This document shows positions 45,558 to 53,142 of a DNA stretch of 59,544 nt, piece by piece. The notes beneath the pieces are model-generated. The model did no database searches, had not been told where the DNA came from, and worked only from the letters and a program-made list of their open reading frames with translations. Positions within the stretch are counted from its first letter, which is position 1; each line of letters begins with the position of its first letter. This DNA comes from Phenylobacterium sp. GTDB taxonomy: Bacteria; Pseudomonadota; Alphaproteobacteria; Caulobacterales; Caulobacteraceae. The stretch covers positions 1 through 59,544 of the forward strand of contig NZ_JAUYOJ010000169.1 of NCBI RefSeq assembly GCF_030697925.1, read 5' to 3'. The position numbers and the translations under genes were made by a program.

Positions 45558-45724
45558 CGGGTGGCTCCAGATTGGGTGAGGCGACGTCGGGGCGCCGACT
45601 GCGGTAGAGAGATTGGTGGAACGAACCTGAACGCCGCTTGAGTGCGTCGTTCATCTTCGTTCATGTGACACCGCGCCTTGATCCACATGGGTTGGACGCG
45701 GGTTTCCTGAAAACGAGCTAGAGC

Positions 45725-47023
45725 ATGCGAAGTTCCCGGCGGCCGTCCCGGCCCCAGAGGCGTCCCCAGTCCGAATCTCCGTCCGGGCCCGCCCTTGAGG
45801 TGGTCATCGAGAGCGTAGGCGGAGAAGGGGACGGCATTGCGGCAGGACCGCTCTTCGCGCCGTTCACCCTGCCGGGCGAGCGCGTGCGCCTGGCCCCGGG
45901 CGGCGAGCGGCGCGAGGTCGAGCAGATCCTGGAGCCGAGCGCTGAGCGCGTCGTCCCGCCGTGCCCGCATTTCGGGATTTGCGGCGGCTGCGCCCTCCAG
46001 CACTGGGAGCACGGCGCCTATCTGGCCTGGAAGGTCGACCGCCTGCGCCGCACCCTGGCCCGTGAGCGGATCGAGACCGACTTCCTGCCCGCCGTCGCCG
46101 CCCCGCCGGCCAGCCGCCGCCGCCTGGCCCTGCACGCCCGACCCGGCGGCCGCGGCGTTGCGCGCCTGGGCTTCAAGGCGCGCAAGTCCTGGGACGTGGT
46201 CGACATCGAGGTCTGCCCCATCGCCGACCCGGCCCTGCAGGCCGCCCTGCCGGCCCTGCGCGCCCTGGCCGCACCGCTGTTCGAGCATTCCAAGTCCGCG
46301 CCGACCTTGCACGTGACCCTCACCGCCACCGGGATCGACGTCGACATCACCGGGGTGGAGCGCAAGAGCGGCGGCCTGTCGGCCGACGCCCGCATGCTGC
46401 TGGCTGAGATCGCCGCCCAGGGCGACTTCGCCCGCGTCACCCTGGACGGGGAGCCGGCCTACCTGGCCCGCCAGCCCATGGTCCGCCTCGGCCCGGCCAC
46501 CGTCGCCCTGCCGGCCGGCGCCTTCCTGCAGGCGGTGCCCGCCGCCGAGGCCGCCATGGCCGCCCTGGCGGTGGAGGCCTGCGCCGGCGCGGGCAAGATA
46601 GCCGACCTCTATTGCGGGGTGGGGACCTTCACCTACCGGCTGGCGGGTGTCGCACCCGTCCTGGCCTGCGATTCCTCGGCGCCGGCCATCCATGCGCTCA
46701 ACGCGGCGGTCTCCACCGCGCCGGGGGTGAAGGGGATCGTCGGTGAACATCGCGACCTGGCCCGCCGCCCGGTCCTGGCCGAGGAGCTGAAGCGCATCGA
46801 CGCCGTGGTCTTCGATCCGCCGCGCGCCGGGGCGGCCGAGCAGTCGGCCGAGATCGCCAGGTCCAAGGTCGCCCGCGCCGTCGCCGTCTCCTGCAACCCG
46901 GCCACCTTCACCCGCGACGCGCGGATCCTGATCGATGGGGGATTCACCCTCGATCGCCTGCTGCCGGTCGACCAGTTCCTCTGGTCGCCGCATATCGAGC
47001 TGGTGGGCGTGTTCAGCCGCTGA
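45725..47023 (+). CDS. TrmA/RumA-family RNA uracil-C5 methyltransferase
   Basis: This 432-residue protein has a TRAM-like N-terminal beta region, the iron-sulfur cysteines CPHFGICGGCALQHW, and a methyltransferase core (IADLYCGVGTFTYRLA, VFDPPRAGAAEQ). The catalytic cysteine is in VSCNPATF. It methylates uridines in tRNA or 23S rRNA. ATG 45725. Its last 11 bases overlap the convergent haemoglobin gene. Confidence 0.93.
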   Translation: MRSSRRPSRPQRRPQSESPSGPALEVVIESVGGEGDGIAAGPLFAPFTLPGERVRLAPGGERREVEQILEPSAERVVPPCPHFGICGGCALQHWEHGAYLAWKVDRLRRTLARERIETDFLPAVAAPPASRRRLALHARPGGRGVARLGFKARKSWDVVDIEVCPIADPALQAALPALRALAAPLFEHSKSAPTLHVTLTATGIDVDITGVERKSGGLSADARMLLAEIAAQGDFARVTLDGEPAYLARQPMVRLGPATVALPAGAFLQAVPAAEAAMAALAVEACAGAGKIADLYCGVGTFTYRLAGVAPVLACDSSAPAIHALNAAVSTAPGVKGIVGEHRDLARRPVLAEELKRIDAVVFDPPRAGAAEQSAEIARSKVARAVAVSCNPATFTRDARILIDGGFTLDRLLPVDQFLWSPHIELVGVFSR

Positions 47024-47483
47024 CGAACGGCCCGCCGGGCGGACCCCAGTTCCAGCTCGGCATGGGCGGATTGTCCGTGGGCGGCTCGACGCCCGGCGCG
47101 GAGTTGATCACCGCCAGCCGCGTGCCCCACTCCAGGTAGCCCACGAAGGCCGCGCGGAATTCCGGATCGTCGGGCAGGCCGACCTCGTCGGCGGTCTCCA
47201 GCATCAGCCCGACCCAGCGCTTGCGCTGCGGCTCGGTCAGGTGGCGGCCCAGATGGTGGCCGATCATGCCAGCATGGCTGCCGCCCGCGCTGGTATAGGC
47301 CCTGGGGCCGCCCAGCACCTCGCCGACGAAGGCCGCCACGTGCTGCGGATGCTCGGCGTCCATGCGGGCGAAGATCGGCGCCAGGACCGGATCGTCGGGA
47401 ACCTTGGCGTAGAAGGCGGTGGTGAGCGCCAGCAGGGCCTCGGCGCCCCCGGCCCAGTCGAAGAGGGTTGGGATGTCGGTCAC
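47013..47483 (-). CDS. Group II truncated haemoglobin
   Basis: This protein of about 156 residues is a globin of the group II (TrHbO-like) class: LTTAFYAKVPDDPVLAPIF, then PQHVAAFVGEVLGGP, SHAGMIGHHLGRHLTEPQR with the proximal histidine, and WVGLM with the conserved G8 tryptophan. I start it at GTG 47481-47483 with GGGGAGCC upstream; a longer opening adds an unrelated stub. It binds O2 or NO. It is divergent from the P450 gene. Confidence 0.88.
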   Translation of the reverse strand: MTDIPTLFDWAGGAEALLALTTAFYAKVPDDPVLAPIFARMDAEHPQHVAAFVGEVLGGPRAYTSAGGSHAGMIGHHLGRHLTEPQRKRWVGLMLETADEVGLPDDPEFRAAFVGYLEWGTRLAVINSAPGVEPPTDNPPMPSWNWGPPGGPFVSG

Positions 47484-47660
47484 GAAGGCTCCCCGGAACT
47501 GCGGCCAGACTTGGTGCGATGCGGCCGGGCCGTCAACCGGCCGCCGAAAGCCCGCGGCGCATGCAGGGAAAATCCCTTGCAAAACAATGTTCGGATCGGC
47601 GTCCTCATCTCCAACGAGAAGGCCGCGCCCGCTTCGACGCGCCCCTCAGGGAGACGACCT

Positions 47661-48932
47661 ATGAGCGACGGCGCTGTCGACATCCGTGGAGAAGCCCGCG
47701 CGCGGGCCTACGCCGAGCCGCTGGAGACCTTGAACCCGGCCCAGCCGGAGCTGTTCGCCGACGACGAGCTCTGGCCCTATTTCGAGCGCCTGCGGGCCGA
47801 GGCTCCGGTCCATTTCACTGAAGACAGCGCCTACGGCCCCTATTGGTCGGTGACCCGCTACAACGACATCATGGCGGTCGACACCAATCACGAGGTGTTC
47901 TCCTCGGCCGACGGCATCACCCTGGTCAGCCTGGAGGCCAAGGAGCAGAACGCCAACCGCCCGGCGCGGCCCAGCTTCATCTCGATGGACCCGCCCAAGC
48001 ACGACGTGCAGCGCAAGACGGTCAGCCCGGCGGTCGCGCCGGCCAACCTGCACCGCATGGAGCCGGTCATCCGCGAGCGGGCCGGGATCATCCTCGACGG
48101 TCTGCCGATCGACGAGGTGTTCGACTGGGTGGACCTGGTCTCCAAGGAACTGACGGCCATGACCCTGGCCACGCTCTTCGACTTCCCCTTCGAGGAGCGC
48201 CGGACCCTGACCCACTGGTCCGACTGCATGACCAACGCCCCTGGCCACGGCCCGGTGACCAGCTGGGACCAGAAGCGCTCCGAGGTCTCCGCCTGCTTCG
48301 GCCGCTTCACCGAAATGTGGAACGAGCGGAAGGACAGCCCGCCGCAGGGCGACATGATCTCCATGTTGGCCCATGGCGCCGACACCCGCGACATGGACGT
48401 CCACGAGTTCCACGGCAATGTCGCCCTGCTGATCATCGGCGGCAACGACACCACCCGCAACACGATCTCCGGCTCGGTCTATGCGCTGAACCACAACCCT
48501 GGCCAGTACGCCAAGCTCAAGGCCGACCACTCCCTGATCTCGTCCATGGTCTCGGAAACCATCCGCTGGCAGACGCCGCTGGCCCACATGGCGCGCACCG
48601 CGACCCAGGACTATGAGCTGGGCGGCAAGACCATCAGGAAGGGCGATCGGGTGGCTATGTGGTACGTCTCGGGCAACCGCGACGATGAGGTCATCGCTGA
48701 CCCCGACAGCTATATCATCGACCGCGAGCGGCCCCGCCAGCACCTGTCGTTCGGGTTCGGCGTCCACCGCTGCGTCGGCAACCGCCTGGCCGAGCTGCAG
48801 CTCAAGATCATCTGGGAAGAGATGCTGGCGCGCTTCCCAACCATCGAGGTGGTCGCCGAACCGACCCGCACCCACTCGGTGTTCGTCAAGGGCTACGAGA
48901 CCCTGCCGGTGATCATCCCGACGCGGAACTAG
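47661..48932 (+). CDS. Cytochrome P450, CYP153-like
   Basis: This protein of about 423 residues has the oxygen-activation segment LLIIGGNDTTRN, the K-helix ETIRW, and the haem loop FGFGVHRCVGNRLAE with Cys371. The overall pattern (HEVFSSADGITL, SFGFGVHRCVGNRLAELQLKII split over two motifs) is closest to CYP153, which hydroxylates alkanes and fatty acids at the terminal carbon. ATG 47661 follows GGGAGACG. No ferredoxin or reductase gene is nearby. Its stop shares CTAG with the convergent radical SAM gene. Confidence 0.88.
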   Translation: MSDGAVDIRGEARARAYAEPLETLNPAQPELFADDELWPYFERLRAEAPVHFTEDSAYGPYWSVTRYNDIMAVDTNHEVFSSADGITLVSLEAKEQNANRPARPSFISMDPPKHDVQRKTVSPAVAPANLHRMEPVIRERAGIILDGLPIDEVFDWVDLVSKELTAMTLATLFDFPFEERRTLTHWSDCMTNAPGHGPVTSWDQKRSEVSACFGRFTEMWNERKDSPPQGDMISMLAHGADTRDMDVHEFHGNVALLIIGGNDTTRNTISGSVYALNHNPGQYAKLKADHSLISSMVSETIRWQTPLAHMARTATQDYELGGKTIRKGDRVAMWYVSGNRDDEVIADPDSYIIDRERPRQHLSFGFGVHRCVGNRLAELQLKIIWEEMLARFPTIEVVAEPTRTHSVFVKGYETLPVIIPTRN

Positions 48933-50011
48933 GCGAACAGGTCTCCCTGGTCGCCCGCCTTCACGGGGACCCGGAACTGGCTCAGGTCCAGGCCGTCGAA
49001 CCTGAACGTCAGGCCGGAGCGCTTCTTGGCCGCCTGGAAGCGCTGGGACATCATCTCGGCGATCGGGCCTTCGCCGCGCATCCGTTTGCCCCATTCGGGG
49101 TCGTAGTCGAGGCCGCCCCGCATCTGGCGCACCAGGGACATGACCTTGCCGGCCCGGTCGGGATGGTCGGTGGCCAGCCATTCCTGGAACAGGTCCTTGA
49201 TCTCGCGGGGCAGGCGCAGGGCCACATAGCCCGCCCCCTTGGCGCCGGCGGCCGCCGCGCGCTCCAGCACCGCCTCCATCTCGTGGTCGTTGAGGCCGGG
49301 AATCGAGGGGGCGAACATCACGATCACCGGCACGCCGGCGTCCGACAGGGCCTTGATCGCCCCGATCCGTTTCTCGGGCGTCGCCGCGCGCGGCTCCATG
49401 CTCCGCGCCAGCGCCCGGTCCAGGGTGGTCACCGACACCGCCACCCGACAGAGGTTCCTGGCCGCCGCCTCCGCCAGGATGTCGAGGTCGCGCAGGATCA
49501 GCGCCGACTTGGTGATCACCGAAAACGGATGGTTGAACCGGGCCAGAACCTCCAGCACCTGGCGGGTCACCCGCGCGGTGCGCTCCTGCGGCTGGTAGGG
49601 GTCGGTGTTGCCGCCGATATGGATGAACTCGGGCCGGTAGCGCGGCGCCGACAGCTCCTTCTCCAGCAGCTTGCCGGCCTCGGGCTTGAAGAACAGCTGG
49701 CTCTCGAAATCCAGTCCTGGCGACAGGCCCATATAGGCGTGGGCGGGCCGGGCGTAGCAGTAGATGCAGCCGTGCTCGCACCCTCGATACGGATTGATCG
49801 AGCGATTGAAACCGACATCCGGGCTCCTGTTCCTGCTGATGATGGTCTTGGCCCGCTCGGGGCTGAGCGTGGTGCGGATTTGAACCGGCGCGGGATCCTC
49901 GACCGTCCAGCCGTCGTCGAAGGCCTCCCGCGCCTGGGCCTCATAGCGCCCCGACGCATTGGACCGGGCGCCGCGGCCCCGAATGGCGATCTGCTGGGTG
50001 AAAGTGGTCAC
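48929..50011 (-). CDS. PA0069/Rv2578c-type radical SAM protein (SplB-related)
   Basis: This 360-residue protein has the radical SAM cysteines in GCEHGCIYCYARP and the SplB-like strands FIHIGGNTDPYQPQE. It lacks the extra cysteine typical of spore photoproduct lyase. By family it is a widespread protein of unknown reaction often mentioned with DNA repair. It starts at GTG 50009-50011. A perfect GTTC-N7-GTTC box lies 24-38 bases upstream, so SOS control is likely. Confidence 0.85.
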   Translation of the reverse strand: MTTFTQQIAIRGRGARSNASGRYEAQAREAFDDGWTVEDPAPVQIRTTLSPERAKTIISRNRSPDVGFNRSINPYRGCEHGCIYCYARPAHAYMGLSPGLDFESQLFFKPEAGKLLEKELSAPRYRPEFIHIGGNTDPYQPQERTARVTRQVLEVLARFNHPFSVITKSALILRDLDILAEAAARNLCRVAVSVTTLDRALARSMEPRAATPEKRIGAIKALSDAGVPVIVMFAPSIPGLNDHEMEAVLERAAAAGAKGAGYVALRLPREIKDLFQEWLATDHPDRAGKVMSLVRQMRGGLDYDPEWGKRMRGEGPIAEMMSQRFQAAKKRSGLTFRFDGLDLSQFRVPVKAGDQGDLFA

Positions 50012-50014
50012 CTT

Positions 50015-50035
50015 CTCACTCTACCCCTGAGTGAG
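50015..50035. promoter_or_regulatory. Inverted repeat near the radical SAM start
   Basis: CTCACTC (50015-50021) and GAGTGAG (50029-50035) are perfect seven-base arms around a seven-base spacer. It lies between the LexA box and the GTG. It could be a second regulator site or an RNA hairpin over the ribosome binding site of the radical SAM gene. Confidence 0.5.
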
Positions 50036-50049
50036 AACAAAACAAGAAC
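50035..50049 (-). promoter_or_regulatory. LexA (SOS) box
   Basis: The minus strand reads GTTC-TTGTTTT-GTTC, the exact alphaproteobacterial LexA consensus GTTC-N7-GTTC. It is 24-38 bases before the radical SAM start and 40-54 bases before the opposite gene at 50089. Confidence 0.8.
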
Positions 50050-50088
50050 TCTATTGACGACCCGTTCGAACCAACGCCACTGGGCCTC

Positions 50089-50544
50089 ATGCTCTCCGTG
50101 ATCGTCCCGACGCTGAATTCCGAACGCGAGCTCGCCAACCTGCTGGGCCGCTTGGTCCCGGCGGCGGTGGACGGACTGGTGGCTCAGGTGATCGTGCTGG
50201 ACGGCGGCTCTACGGACGGCACGCTGGAGATCGCCGAGGACGCCGGCGCTGAGGTGGCCGCGACCTTCGCCTCGGCCCTGGCGATCGCCCGGCGCGACTG
50301 GGTGCTGATCCTGCCGGCCGGCCTGCGCCTGCGTAGCGGCTGGGACGGAGCCCTGGGCGGCCACCTGGCGGGACGCGGCGGGCCGGCCCTAGTCCTGGGT
50401 GAACGGGACGGGGAGGGGCTTCTGGCTCGGCTGAAACCCGCGCCTACCGGCCTGCTGGTGGCGAAAGCCGCGCTGAGAGGCGCGGGCCCGACCCTCGACC
50501 TAGTCGGTCTGCGCCGCAAGCATGGTGGGCGCACCCGGCTGTGA
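50089..50544 (+). CDS. Short glycosyltransferase-family-2-like protein
   Basis: This 151-residue protein opens like a GT2 enzyme (SVIVPTLNSERELANLL) and has the nucleotide-sugar motif VLDGGSTDGTLEIAED. It is far shorter than typical GT2 proteins; the acceptor domain is reduced to ARRDWVLILPAGLRLRSGWDG and a short tail. It may be a compact transferase, as in the TIGR04283-like group, or a truncated copy. Its 3' end overlaps the transglycosylase gene by 45 bases. Confidence 0.75.
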   Translation: MLSVIVPTLNSERELANLLGRLVPAAVDGLVAQVIVLDGGSTDGTLEIAEDAGAEVAATFASALAIARRDWVLILPAGLRLRSGWDGALGGHLAGRGGPALVLGERDGEGLLARLKPAPTGLLVAKAALRGAGPTLDLVGLRRKHGGRTRL

Positions 50545-52107
50545 GGCCGGCTGGTCCAGGCGCGCGTCGATGAAGCCCTCGCCCTGGGCCAGGGCGTCCA
50601 GGGTCTTGCTCTCCTGGCCGAATTTCTTGCGATAGGTCCAGTAGGCCGCCATCACCTTCTCGACGTAGTTGCGGCTCTCCAGGCTGGGCAGGCTCTCGAT
50701 GATCAGCAGGCTGTCGGCGTCCGGGCCGACCCGCTGGACGGTCTTGAGCAAGGTTCCGGGGCCGCCGTTATAGGCCGCCACGGTGCGCAGGATGTCGTAG
50801 CCGACCCCGCGCTCCATCAACCAGGTCACATAGTCCTGCCCGACCCGCAGGTTGAAGGCCGGATCGAACAGCGGGCTCATGTCGGTCTTCAGCTTGTCGT
50901 CGCCGGCGGCGCGGGCCGCGGCCTCGGGCATCAGCTGCATCAGGCCCACGGCCCCGGCGTGGCTGACCACCAGCGGGTTGAAGCGGCTTTCCTGGCGCAC
51001 AATGGCGTAGACCAGGGCCTTATCGACCGTGAAGCCCGAGCGGGGCTCCAGGGTGGGCGTCGGATAGTCGGGCTCGGCCACGGCGCGGGTCGGGCCGGTG
51101 AGCGCCGTCAGCGGGGCGTTGAGGGCCTGGATCAGCTCCATCCAGCGCGAACGCTCGGTGGGGGTCTTGGCGAGCGTCAGGCCGGCGCGGCATTCCAGGC
51201 CGGCCTCGGTGGCCCGGCCGATCTGGGCCAGGGCCGCGGCGCGGTGCGCACGCGAGTCGCTGCTGATGAACCGCGCCAGCTCCACGGTCGGGCCGCTATA
51301 GGCGGCGGGCACGTAACGGCCCTGGTCGGCGACCGCCAGGAGTTTGGCCTTGCCCAGCGCCACGCGGCGCTCGGCGATCATGCCGTAGAAGGTGGTCGGG
51401 AAACGGGCCGCCAGCGCCAGGAACTGGTCGGCGCGGGCGCTGTCTCCGGCCTGCGCCACGGCGCGGGCCGCCCAATAGGCCGCCCCGGCGCGCAGCCAGG
51501 GATCTTCGTCCACGTCGCGGGCCACCAGGGCCAGGTGGGTCTCGGCCGCGTCGTAGTTCTTCAGGCGATAGGCGGCGAGGCCGGCGATCCAGCGCTCGCC
51601 CGCGGCCGGGGCCAGCTCGAAGGCCCGCTTCATGTCGCCGGCGTAGAAGGCCTCGCGGGCCATCCGGCCCTTGGCGCCGGGCAGGCGCTGGGCGATGCCC
51701 TGGGCGGTGCGCTCGATGGCGCCCCAGCCGAAGCCCGCCAGCAGGGGAGTGTTCAGGACCGCGCCGTCGGTCGGCTTGCGGCGGCTGGCCAGGGTGTAGA
51801 CCCGCTCGGCGCCGGGCAGGTCGCCGAACCGCTCCAGCCACTTGGCCAGCTCGTCATAGCTGGCCGTGTGGGCGGTGGGGTGCATGAGTTGGCGGAAGGC
51901 CAGGTGGCCGGCCAGGGACTGGTCCTTGGCCTGGGCGGCCTGCAGGCCAGCGTCGATGAAGTCGCCGTCCTCGACGGCTGCGAACGCCGCGGCGTAGCGC
52001 TGGGCGTCCGAATCGCTCAGCACCTTGGGCGCGGCGACGGCGGTTTGGGCGAAAGCGGCGAAGATCCCGGCGAGAACCGCGACCTGAATGCCGTTGCGTG
52101 CCTGCAT
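50500..52107 (-). CDS. Soluble lytic transglycosylase (Slt70-like)
   Basis: This 535-residue exported protein has a signal peptide (VAVLAGIFAAFAQTAVAAP), a long superhelical repeat region (residues 40-340), and a C-terminal lysozyme-like domain. The catalytic glutamate is Glu373 in VRQESRFNP, followed by AGAVGLMQLMPEAA. It cleaves peptidoglycan to 1,6-anhydromuramyl products in the periplasm. Position relative to the uracil-DNA glycosylase suggests separate units. Confidence 0.93.
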   Translation of the reverse strand: MQARNGIQVAVLAGIFAAFAQTAVAAPKVLSDSDAQRYAAAFAAVEDGDFIDAGLQAAQAKDQSLAGHLAFRQLMHPTAHTASYDELAKWLERFGDLPGAERVYTLASRRKPTDGAVLNTPLLAGFGWGAIERTAQGIAQRLPGAKGRMAREAFYAGDMKRAFELAPAAGERWIAGLAAYRLKNYDAAETHLALVARDVDEDPWLRAGAAYWAARAVAQAGDSARADQFLALAARFPTTFYGMIAERRVALGKAKLLAVADQGRYVPAAYSGPTVELARFISSDSRAHRAAALAQIGRATEAGLECRAGLTLAKTPTERSRWMELIQALNAPLTALTGPTRAVAEPDYPTPTLEPRSGFTVDKALVYAIVRQESRFNPLVVSHAGAVGLMQLMPEAAARAAGDDKLKTDMSPLFDPAFNLRVGQDYVTWLMERGVGYDILRTVAAYNGGPGTLLKTVQRVGPDADSLLIIESLPSLESRNYVEKVMAAYWTYRKKFGQESKTLDALAQGEGFIDARLDQPASQPGAPTMLAAQTD

Positions 52108-52175
52108 CCATTTCCCGCGTCGGCCGCTTCTTGAGAGCGATCTGGACGCAGCCCTTGTTCTCGACAGAGGGAGTC

Positions 52176-52988
52176 CTAGCCGCCCCGTTCCGGCCGATCA
52201 AGTCGTTCGGTCAGGGTCAGAAGGTCGCTCCACGCCTTCTTCTTGGCTGCCGGTTGCCTGAGCAGGAAGGCCGGGTGGAGTGTCGGCATGGCGGGCAGTT
52301 CCAGGTCGCCGCTCTCCGAACGCCACTCGAACCACCGCCCGCGCAGGGACAGAATCCCTTCGTCGCGCTTCAGCATCGACTTGGCCGACGGGGCCCCAAC
52401 CAACAGCAGCATCTTCGGCGAGACCAGCTCGATAGCCCGTTCCAGGAAGGGCAAGCAGACCGCCTGTTCGTGGGGCGCGGGCGTCCTATTCCCTGGCGGG
52501 CGCCAGAAAACGGTGTTGGTGATGAACACGCGGTCTGTCAGGCCCGCGGCGGCGAACATCCTGTCCAGCAGCTGGCCGGCCTTGCCCACGAAGGGTTCTC
52601 CGCGGGCGTCTTCCTCCGCGCCTGGGCCCTCGCCGATCACCAGCAGGGGCGCATCGGCCGCGCCGCGCGAGAACACCGCCTGGCGCGCGCCCTCGAACTT
52701 CAACGGGCAGCCGTCGAAGCCGGAGATCGCGGCCTTGAGGGCGTCCAGGTCCTGGGCGTCCGCGGCCAGACGCCGCGCCTCGATCACCGCCGAGGCGACG
52801 TCTGGGGCCAGGCCGGGCTTGCGCGCGACCGGCGCGGGCGTGGCGGCCTTTCGTTCCGGCGGGCGCGGCGGGACGATCCTGCCGGCCTCTATGCGGTCCA
52901 CCGCCACGTCCAGCAGCATGGCGTCGACACCCGCCTCGGCCCAGAAGGCGAGCAGGCTTTCGGCGGCGCGGAGGTCGGTTGGGGGCAT
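52176..52988 (-). CDS. Uracil-DNA glycosylase, family 4-like
   Basis: This 270-residue protein has GEGPGAEEDARGEPFVGKAGQLLD and the closing HPAFLLRQPAAKK motif of family 4 UDGs. The 4Fe-4S ligands are incomplete: only Cys94 (FDGCPL) and Cys178 (AVCLPFL) match, while the other two sites read as F/D and Trp162 (VFWRPPGNR). So a cluster is doubtful even though the fold is clear. The N-terminal 80 residues are low-complexity proline-rich. Confidence 0.88.
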   Translation of the reverse strand: MPPTDLRAAESLLAFWAEAGVDAMLLDVAVDRIEAGRIVPPRPPERKAATPAPVARKPGLAPDVASAVIEARRLAADAQDLDALKAAISGFDGCPLKFEGARQAVFSRGAADAPLLVIGEGPGAEEDARGEPFVGKAGQLLDRMFAAAGLTDRVFITNTVFWRPPGNRTPAPHEQAVCLPFLERAIELVSPKMLLLVGAPSAKSMLKRDEGILSLRGRWFEWRSESGDLELPAMPTLHPAFLLRQPAAKKKAWSDLLTLTERLDRPERGG

Positions 52989-53142
52989 CGGATCCGAGAA
53001 AAGCTTCTATGAGACAGGTGTATAGCGGAGTTCACGCTTGACCGCGCTTGTGCAAGCTTCCGATAAGTCCCGCGACGGATCAACGCCGCGTGACATAAGG
53101 GGAGGGGAACCCCTGGCGCGCGGATCTTAGGGAGTTGGGGAC

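Noticed and set aside
45649..45662. GTTC-N6-GTTC before the glycine-zipper genes as a LexA box
   Set aside because: Spacing is six, not seven, and a nearby GAAC pair is also spaced six.
47646..49781. Leftward 711-residue opening across P450 and radical SAM genes
   Set aside because: It crosses two confidently assigned genes out of frame.
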